This document shows positions 56,196 through 64,000 of a stretch of 64,000 nucleotides of DNA, one piece after another; positions within the stretch are counted from its first letter, which is position 1; each line of letters begins with the position of its first letter. This DNA comes from Colocasia esculenta. Taxonomy: Eukaryota > Streptophyta > Magnoliopsida > Alismatales > Araceae. A program made the translations under genes and the position numbers. The stretch is taken from contig CM024760.1 of the NCBI GenBank assembly GCA_014218235.1, forward strand, positions 143,111,245 to 143,175,244, read 5' to 3'. Under the pieces are notes generated by a model, which was given only the letters and a program-made list of their open reading frames with translations, did not search any database and was not told the DNA's origin.

Positions 56196-56839
56196 TTCTC
56201 CCCTCTTTGATGATGACCAAAACAAATGCTCAAACTTGGTCTCTTCAGGCTACCCTTGTCTGCAAAAACTCCCTCAACCTGCACTTTCTCTAGTATTATA
56301 CCAATGTACCAATCTCTCCAAAAAATTTCTCCCCCGATGCATACTCCAAAAATTTCTCCCCCATTCAAAATTTGCTCCTCATTATCTCACCAGACTAAAA
56401 TTTTCCCCCTTTGACTTTCTGCAATTCCTCTATAGACTTAGACTAATTTTATTTCTCCCCCTTTGATAGCATCAAAAAGATAGAGATGAAAAATGTAAAT
56501 GGAAGGAGTTCAGAAAAAGAAGTGGTGAAAAGAGATGCATAAGAATGATCAGAACAAATGAGGCAAAATGATATTGACATATGAGAGATTTTATTATTGT
56601 TTGTGATTGTGCATGAAAGTTTAATCATAAGGATACACTCAACACAAAGTATAGAAAAATATAATTAATCTGAATGTATTTAAAGATGATGGCAAATGTG
56701 ATTTACAGTGACCAATGTGAGTGAACAGAAGTATTCAACAAGAAGTTAGAAGCTTTAAATGTAACACAATGTAGAATAATAGGTCTAAACTCAGTAAACA
56801 TGAAACTTTATTAGGTCTGAAACTTTTATCCTGACTAGG
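56196..56839 (-). mobile_element. copia-4 3' untranslated region, proximal part with multiple PPTs
   Basis: No gene is seen. Repeated pyrimidine tracts, ttctcccc, tctcccccg, ttctccccc and tttccccctttg (56196-56465), are minus-strand polypurine tracts. Confidence 0.8.
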
Positions 56840-59800
56840 TGTAGCACCTCGAAAAAAAATTAGTAAGTTAAAATTTTAAATAAATGAAAATAAATAATTT
56901 CTGTATTATCGAAATGGTATAGACTTACGTATACACTATCGTACGTAGAGAACTCATCGGAAAATTCTGTAAAATTATAAATCAACCCCAAACATTCCCT
57001 AAGTGTTCACGAAGAAATCAGCCAACGAAATAATGATTGATCAAGTGTACGTCACAACGTGACTGATTATCCAAATTAAGAAACTAAGTCGGAAAACCGT
57101 TAACACGGAAATATAACCCGACCATAAATTAATAAACATGTTGGAGAGTCTTCCAACATCATGTATTGATGACCCAATAATCGAAATTGGGCCAATGGAT
57201 CACTTTTGGCCCAAGAACAAAATGGAGCAAGAAAAATACCAGAAATTCGCCAACCCTAATTAAGCTGAAAAGAGCGGGGGTAATTAGGACAAACCCCAAG
57301 GCAATTAGCCTTTCTTGGCAAACCCCAATTCATGCTAACCATGGTGGGAGGGGTTTCCTAAAGCCTCACACACTCTATTGGTGTGAGAAATCCTCAAAAT
57401 AAGGAAGGTGGAATGCTAGACCGCACTTGCCTTTCCTTCACCCAAAGGGACTTCCAAAACACATTAGATGCATATATACATGCTATAAAAACCTAGGGGA
57501 CAAAAATACACATTGTTGGGGTCGTGGGAGGCTGTTCTTGAGCACCCAAAGGAGGAGGAAACAGCCCCAACTCAGAGCTTCTTCCCAGCTGCGTTCTGCA
57601 GCAACCTGTGCAGAAGGCTCATCTTGGAGTCGACCAAAGGTATGCCAAACCTTAACCAAACCGTGCAAGGCTTATACCCCTGGAAAGAGGGTTCAGTATA
57701 GTTCCTAATCCCACTAGTTTGACTATTTTTGATTCATTAGATCAGGTGCAGTAAGCATTCTCCTCCAAGTGGTCTGAACATGGGTTTTCTAAAAAAATGT
57801 GAGTTCTTCAACCTAAAAGGTAGGTGATCTCTGGCCAAATCTTAATAAAGAATATTCCAATGTGTAGAGCATCGAGTCTACTTTTCATGTCCAGGTGGTT
57901 TCATCGAATTTCATTGAGTACATCTTGAGTTATAAGCATTTTTCCAAAGTCGCGCATGTAATCATGTTTATGTTCGTTGGAATTTCTCGCACATCCCGAG
58001 GCCATTTTTATGATTCCAAACCATAGTCCTCTCTTATTCGATGTTCCCGACAAGTTTCATGTGGACACTTTTGTCCCAAGATCCCTAGTGATTAGAAGAT
58101 ATAAGCATTGCATGATGTCCGCTACATGTTCCTACGATTTCCTACATTTTCGGTTTGAGTGTTGAATCGCGTCCTGTTTAGGCGACGCGATTCAGGTGAC
58201 TGGTATCGCATCGGCTTCTGCCGCCGCAATTGTCTTAAAGGTGTCCACCAAGGGCGATGCGATTTAGGTGCATCTCGTGCCTCAAACGGTGTGTCGTTGA
58301 CCTATCAGAAGACCTCTGAACTACGACCGCAAAGGCCGCCGCGATTCAGACGGTTTTCCCGCCCAAGGATTCCGCAATTTTTATATGGTTTTATTAAATG
58401 AATTTCATGAACGCGATAGGATACCCCATCGTGATTCAATGTTAAAGGCGACCACATAGGTGGACGTGATTTACATTCTTCACAGTAGTCATGTTTGACC
58501 GTACACTGTGTTATGAAAAGTGTCTACTGTGTAGGGCGTAGATTTTAAGACCTACCCAAGACCTATTTTTATAGTGTTAAATGTTAGTCTTACATGGTAT
58601 GTACTTAATATGCATTGTGTAGTCTACCTATATGACCTAAAAGCCAGCAACCCATGTTAAATACGTAACGATGTGAAGACTATTCTAATTGTTCATTAAT
58701 GCTATGATCTATTCTTGCAAACTATTGATTTGAATCATCCATTTGTTCTAGCTTGTTAAAGTGATTAATTGCTATTTTAAAATTTACAAACCATGTTTAG
58801 GTAATTGCATAGTTCCATCTCATGCTATCATGTTAATTGTTTTCGCAAGCTTGGAACCGATGGAATGTGGATTGAGATACGTACATCACTACATACTTGC
58901 ACTCATAGGCAGCCCTTGGGGGATTGGAAACTCATGGCCGCGTCATCTCGTATCGACAGTCTAGTGACCATTCCCTTAAGACCTCCGTAATTCTCCATAC
59001 TCTGTGGATTCCCTCATGGAGACCGAGTGGTTGTATCATTGAAGTTCCCTGGAGATAGCGTGCACTTCCTTTCTTCTCTTGTTCTGGTGAGTGTGATTAA
59101 AATCTAGACTTAAGCCATTAATATAAGATGAATTAAAGTAAAAAATTGCGCCCATATGCTGTCGAAAGTGTCTCTTGACTATTGTTATAATGAAATCATG
59201 TTCAAATTACTTATTACTGTTCTCATCATCATCATGAACATGACATTACACATACTTACATCTTGAAACTCTTATGCCCATTAATGATGTGGGTATCTAC
59301 ATTTAAAAATAGTGAGATGCTGATCGGGCACGGAGAGTGTCCATGGGCTCCAGTGTAGCCCCAATGATGGAGAGTCATAAATATACTGTTAACCATGGGG
59401 TAAATGAGTACTGGCGTTGCATCTGCACTGGGAGTACTTGCGTGGTGAATGATAGATATAATAACCAATACATGTGTACTAGGTGTGCATTCAAGGTGGG
59501 ATCTTCCTTGGTGTACATTAGTGTCTTTGTGCCTGATTAGTGTTACATGATCGTGCTCGTGCTTGCTGCCTTGCTTGCGGATATGGCCATCTTGCAATTA
59601 TTGCAATTTAAAGTGATATCTTGCGTGCTTGTACATGACACACTAGTGATGAAACATCTTGCTCGTTATATCAATTCTAGATCTTGCCTCTATCATGAGC
59701 ACTCTATCTAGCTTGTTCATGTATCAGTTTTAATGAGTTTTATTCTTACATGCATATCTTGACAATCGTGCTTACCTAGTTCTAAATGCTAATCACTTAT

Positions 59801-60237
59801 ATCATTGTCCGCACATTGAGATACAAATCCTACAGGGCTAGTTTGCTCATTCCCTACTTTTAACCATTCTAGGTGACTATGAAATACAATAAGAGGAGCA
59901 AGTCAAGGAGAGGAATGTGTCCGAGTGATGAGAATTCCAATACTTGAGTCTATCTATAGTTAGTTTGCTTTGGTGTTAGAACAATGTAGTAGGAAGTGAG
60001 GTATTATGTATTTTTCATTTTATTGAGTCTTAGTCTTGTATTAGTTCATTTGAAACAAGGAGATGAGATTTGAATATAATTTCAATTGAGTTCATTATTT
60101 GGGCCCTATTATGATGTTGTGTTGTTACACATTTAGTGTGTGCTAGCTAGAGGCTTATTTGCCGACTGTTCACGTCTCGAAATATCGACTCGTATTATCC
60201 GAATTAATATATGCTGCGTAATTCTCGGGACGTGACA
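56840..60237 (+). mobile_element. Tekay-like gypsy solo LTR (3398 bp)
   Basis: It starts tgtagcacctcg and ends tctcgggacgtgaca; target duplication ctagg (56835-56839) and ctagt (60238-60242), 4 of 5. Length and termini resemble those of the chromovirus at 8280. The TATA box tataaaaa is at 57484-57491. CG words (gcgattc, gcgacgcg, cgcgatt) lie at 58160-58460, downstream of the TATA box. No genes; ORFs here are chance frames. Confidence 0.87.
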
Positions 60238-60242
60238 CTAGT

Positions 60243-61261
60243 TGAACTTTCTTTCATTTTAACTGGGAAGGAATACAAGAATAAATTAGTTAAATCTCAC
60301 TTTTTAGTGCAAGATATCACATTTACCAGATGCAAGATCTCTTGATTACTCAGTGGTTTAACATTCATTATCTTATACAGAGTTGAAAATTTTGTTTTCC
60401 ACTTTTTGACGCGAAACAAATCACTTTTTATGTGAAATGGCTTGGTTACTCAGTGGTTCAAGAATTTGCATTGCTCTGTTTGTATCTTTCCAGATTGTTG
60501 TTTATTTTCTTTTAATGTTCTGCAGGATTTGGTTTGCTTTGACTAGAAAAGTCATGACTACAAATATAGAGAAATTATTCTGAACATGTGGTAAAGATGA
60601 AGTTTAAACTTACACATGTTAAACATTAATGTCACTCATGTGCCTACAAGTGTTTTGCAAATCATTTTAAAGACATTCATATTAAGATGGCACAACCTTG
60701 ATATGAAGATAATTTTTTGAAATTAAACTAAATGCACAATGAGTTTATTTTAAATGTATTAAATCTCTCATATGAAAATAGCACCGAGACTCAAAAATTC
60801 TAATGATTTGGGGCTCAAGATTGACAACCAGTGTCAAGAATTTTGATACCAGATACGAGAAGAAATGACAAAGAGCACAATTTCTGATATTAAAAGACTC
60901 CCCCTATCATGTCGCTCCCCCTATCAAGGTGAACATGAAAATTATTAAAGACGGAAGAAGTCAGTGAAGTGAAAGTAAATATCTGATATCAAAGTGAGAG
61001 TAGAATCAATAAGAATGCTTTTTTTTTATTGAAAAGCAAAGCTCCCCCTCAATAGTTGCATATAAAGGCACTTGATACTTGTCGGAGACATATACTCACG
61101 CATAGTGAAAGTGTCTAGACAAGCCTGACTTGTCTTTATACAAATCACTATTTAATATACTAGAATGTCAATGCAATGTGAGAAGTGGGAATTTATTTGT
61201 AGAACAAGAAGACTTTTATTGATAAACTTAAAGATTTTATTTGCAAATAGAAGATGGAAGA
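60243..61261 (-). mobile_element. copia-4 3' untranslated region, distal part
   Basis: No gene is seen. ctccccctatc occurs twice near 60899-60925 and ctccccctc near 61041, further minus-strand polypurine tracts. Confidence 0.75.
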
Positions 61262-62247
61262 GATCAATGATGTGGAAGTTTGCACAAACCAAGCTCTCTC
61301 CTTAAAGATGAAAATTTGTTTTCAGGAAGAGGCCTTAGTGAAAATATCAGCAATTGTTTTCAGTTTCAATGAAGTGAAGTTCAAAATATTCTTAGCAATC
61401 TCATCTCTGAGAAAATGGTGCCTTATTTCAATGTGCTTTGTTCATGAATGTTGAATTGGGTTTTAGACAAATTAATAACACTAGTGTTATCACACAAAAT
61501 AGGAATACACCCATTTGTGATTATAGTCTAGGAGCTGGTGTTTCACCCAAAGTACTTGAGTGCCACAACAACCAACCGCACATATTCAGCCTCAGTAGTG
61601 ATAGAGCTATGAATGTTGCTTTTTAGAAGCCCAAGAAATTAGACATCCACCTAGATATAAACACAAACCACTAGTACTTTTCTATCAAGCTTACAACAAA
61701 CATAATCAGCATCACAATAAGTAATTAAGTCTAATTGCAACCAGCAGGATACCAATTCCAAGTCACATGTTCCAACAAGATATTTAAAAATTCTTTTGAT
61801 AGCTAACATGTGACTTTCTTTAGAATTGGCTTGAAATCTAGCACACATGCACACACTAAATTGAATGTCAGGCCTAGAGGTTGTGAGATAAAGTAGAGAA
61901 CCAATCATACCTTTGTATGTCTTTGGATCTACTGACTTACCAAATGAATCTTCCTCTAATCTTACATTTATTGCCATTGGTGTGCATGAGTGCTTGAGGT
62001 GCTGAAAGTCAAATCTTTTCAAAAAAAAATTCACATACTTTGTTTGACTTATGAAGATCCTTCACTGGTTTGATGTAACTGCTAGTCCCAAAAAGAATTG
62101 TAAGCCTCCCATCAAACTCAATTCAAATTTAGTTTTCATAAGATTAGTAAATTCAGTGCAAAGAGCTTTGTTTATAGAGCCAAAAATTATGTCATCAACA
62201 TAGATTTGAACAACAATGATTTGATTATTGACAATTTTGGTAAACAA
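61262..62247 (-). pseudogene. copia-4 reverse transcriptase (C-terminal) and RNase H
   Basis: On the minus strand from 62247: KIVNNQIIVVQIYVDDIIFG (RT catalytic YVDD near 62190) and LMGGLQFFLGLAV, then after a frame change KTYKGMIGSLLYLTTSRPDI (about 61930) and an RNase H region with THCDAD-like ITYCDADYV. A decayed end follows, with HFIETENNC near 61370. This is a Ty1/copia pol. Many stops are present in the RNase H part. The upstream RT is cut by the gypsy LTR at 62248 and should resume past the window. Confidence 0.9.
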
Positions 62248-64000
62248 TGGTAGCGGCCCTGGATATTTATGCCCAATAAGGCTCCATACTAGATCCGCCT
62301 CCCGCGAACGAACCGAAGTCTCATAAGGGATAGCTCGAACACGTGTCCAGTAAGAATATAAAAGACAACCACAACAGTATAAACACAAGAAAGTACATGT
62401 GCTCATATCTGTATATAACAATTTACAATTGTCTCAATACATTATTACATGTATAATTAAAAAGTACATCTACCTGGGGCTTACCCCGAGGAGAGCACAA
62501 GCTCACACAACATAACTAACACTATTGCTGGTGGACCAAGTCTGCCACAACGCCTTTGAAAGCCATACCAATAGTAAGCCCTGAAAAGAACTGTAGGGGA
62601 GTGAGCCTCAACAAGTCACAAGTTCAGTAGGGACCACCCAAAACAACACACAACACTGAAGAACCTCAACCCCATAGGGTCTCACTGGCAACACTGATAG
62701 CCAAACCATATCATGCTCACATCAAAGTATAATTAATAACAACTAAACACCAATTACATCAGCTAATATCAATCCCGAAAAGGAAGAGGGACAACAGGAC
62801 AGCCCACTAGTCTGCTAAATAGCTGAAATGCCCTAGGCCACATGCCTCACAGGCAAAACACTATAACAATGGTTGCCTAAGCTACAAGCCTCACAGGCAA
62901 CCTACCCACAAAGGGTAACAAGGCTGGCATCAGCAAGCCAATTAGTCACACACTTAAACCACAGTCAGAAGCTTACCCAAAGAAGGGTAAAATATAACAT
63001 GTGAAAGGTCACACCACTTGACCTTCATGGAACACGAGACCACTTCAACACCTGAAAAGACTGGTACACAACGTACCACAAGAAACGGATAGCTACAAAG
63101 GGTACAGGTACCTACTGCCATGAGGCACCACCACAAAGCCTCAACACAACTGTGCCTCCTATAAGGCACACCACAACGGGTCAAACCTCAACCAACCAGT
63201 GACTATACATAGGCCACAACCATTGGCAAAGCACAAGTCGGAAAAGAACGACGCCACCACATGGGAACGGACTACTGGTTCATGATGCCAGTATCCACCC
63301 CGGACAACACAACACAAGAACTACATCTCAGTCTCGCAGTCATGGACAAAAGGTCCAACTGCCGCTCCACAAGCACAAGCCAAAGAACAGTGGAGAACAT
63401 CCAACACCACACCTGCAGACCACACAGCTACAGGCCCATGCCTGGCACCCTTAGGGACTCCGGCCCGAGCTCCCTAAAGTGAGGCACTGGAAATATAGGA
63501 CTAGCTGGGGCCCAGTATGTCTACTGGTGTCCGTACCCCAACCACGAGTGCGCTACAAGCGACCGCACACCCACAAACACAAGTTGCTGCCCTCTGTCGT
63601 CTTTTCCTCAGCTGGATGTACAACTCAAACACAGGAGTGAGGGTGTCTAAGACGACACAGACCTCGACGGTACACACAATACCAGGACAAACCCCGAGCA
63701 CTAACGTGCCTGGCTCACACAAAACTTGGGATACCCAACTAGAGAGGTATTCCGGAATAGGTGCCGAACCACTACACTCGGCTAGCACACAAACCACGTT
63801 AGTCACTTAACACCTCGGTGAAACTTATATCACGATATATTAAATATAAATGGCTCGTCACTGGTCACCATGTGACCTCCAAGCTAACCGACACCAACAC
63901 ATACTTAAATCACAATAACATACAATAATCTTGTCTGTCATTGGTCACGAGGTGACCTCCATGGCTGCATTAAGCTCATTACACAATAACCACTTAATAA
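62248..64000 (-). mobile_element. Ty3/gypsy LTR (same family as 42859), truncated by window end
   Basis: On the + strand it starts tggtagcggccc. It shares cgcctcccgcgaacg, cctggggcttaccccgagg, gtctactggtgtccgtacccc and cacaaaccacgt with the 42859-47197 LTR. It contains short repeats of agcctcacaggcaa (62845-62900). It lies inside copia-4 RT; whether it is solo cannot be judged. Confidence 0.85.

Noticed and set aside
57187..57708. Short plus-strand ORFs after a TATA box as a host gene
   Set aside because: They lie inside a solo LTR with a target duplication; the TATA box is the LTR promoter and no protein family is recognisable.

Overview
The window looks like plant nuclear heterochromatin. 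The evidence is plant LTR retrotransposons of both superfamilies primed by an initiator-Met-type PBS, a CACTA (En/Spm-type) transposon end, and a long satellite array. I found no host gene, rRNA or tRNA gene, CRISPR array or prokaryotic signal. The species cannot be named; the density of nested, mostly decayed elements suggests a large angiosperm genome.

Layout. (1) 1-5163 is a satellite array of about 29 monomers of about 178 bp. (2) 5164-5975 is the AT-rich and palindrome-rich end of a CACTA transposon. Its other end must lie left of the window, so the satellite appears to sit inside the transposon. (3) The CACTA element interrupts the LTR of a small minus-strand Ty1/copia element ('copia-0'; LTRs 5976-7066 and 19787-21599, with only the N-terminus of gag). 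Copia-0 is itself split by a complete 11.4-kb Ty3/gypsy chromovirus (8280-19713, Tekay-like, 3.2-kb LTRs, perfect 5-bp target duplication). (4) 21600-30588 holds gypsy LTR sequence, a gag-only copia element ('copia-3', plus strand, 23849-29626), and the remnant of another copia ('copia-1', plus strand). (5) From 30589 a minus-strand copia LTR ('copia-2') is followed by a very large minus-strand Ty3/gypsy element of the Tat/Ogre type (about 32483 to past 54416). It has gag, protease, RT, two RNase H-like regions, integrase and an unrecognised extra ORF. Three solo LTRs split it: copia in integrase, another gypsy family in RNase H (itself carrying a nested copia solo LTR), and a relative of its own LTR in protease. 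(6) Its 5' LTR is broken at 54417 by a further minus-strand copia ('copia-4', 54417 to beyond 64000). Copia-4 in turn carries a Tekay-like solo LTR (56840-60237) and a gypsy LTR (62248 to the window end).

Almost every coding region carries stops or frameshifts, so this is a graveyard of elements rather than a set of cooperating genes. The most unusual signals are: two short GT-AG intron-like interruptions that split the chromovirus gag exactly at codon boundaries; a satellite array apparently carried inside a CACTA transposon; CG-containing, partly palindromic word arrays in the LTRs of several unrelated families; and exact 34-bp and 59-bp tandem arrays inside one copia solo LTR. Similarity statements are by eye; no alignment or database search was run.
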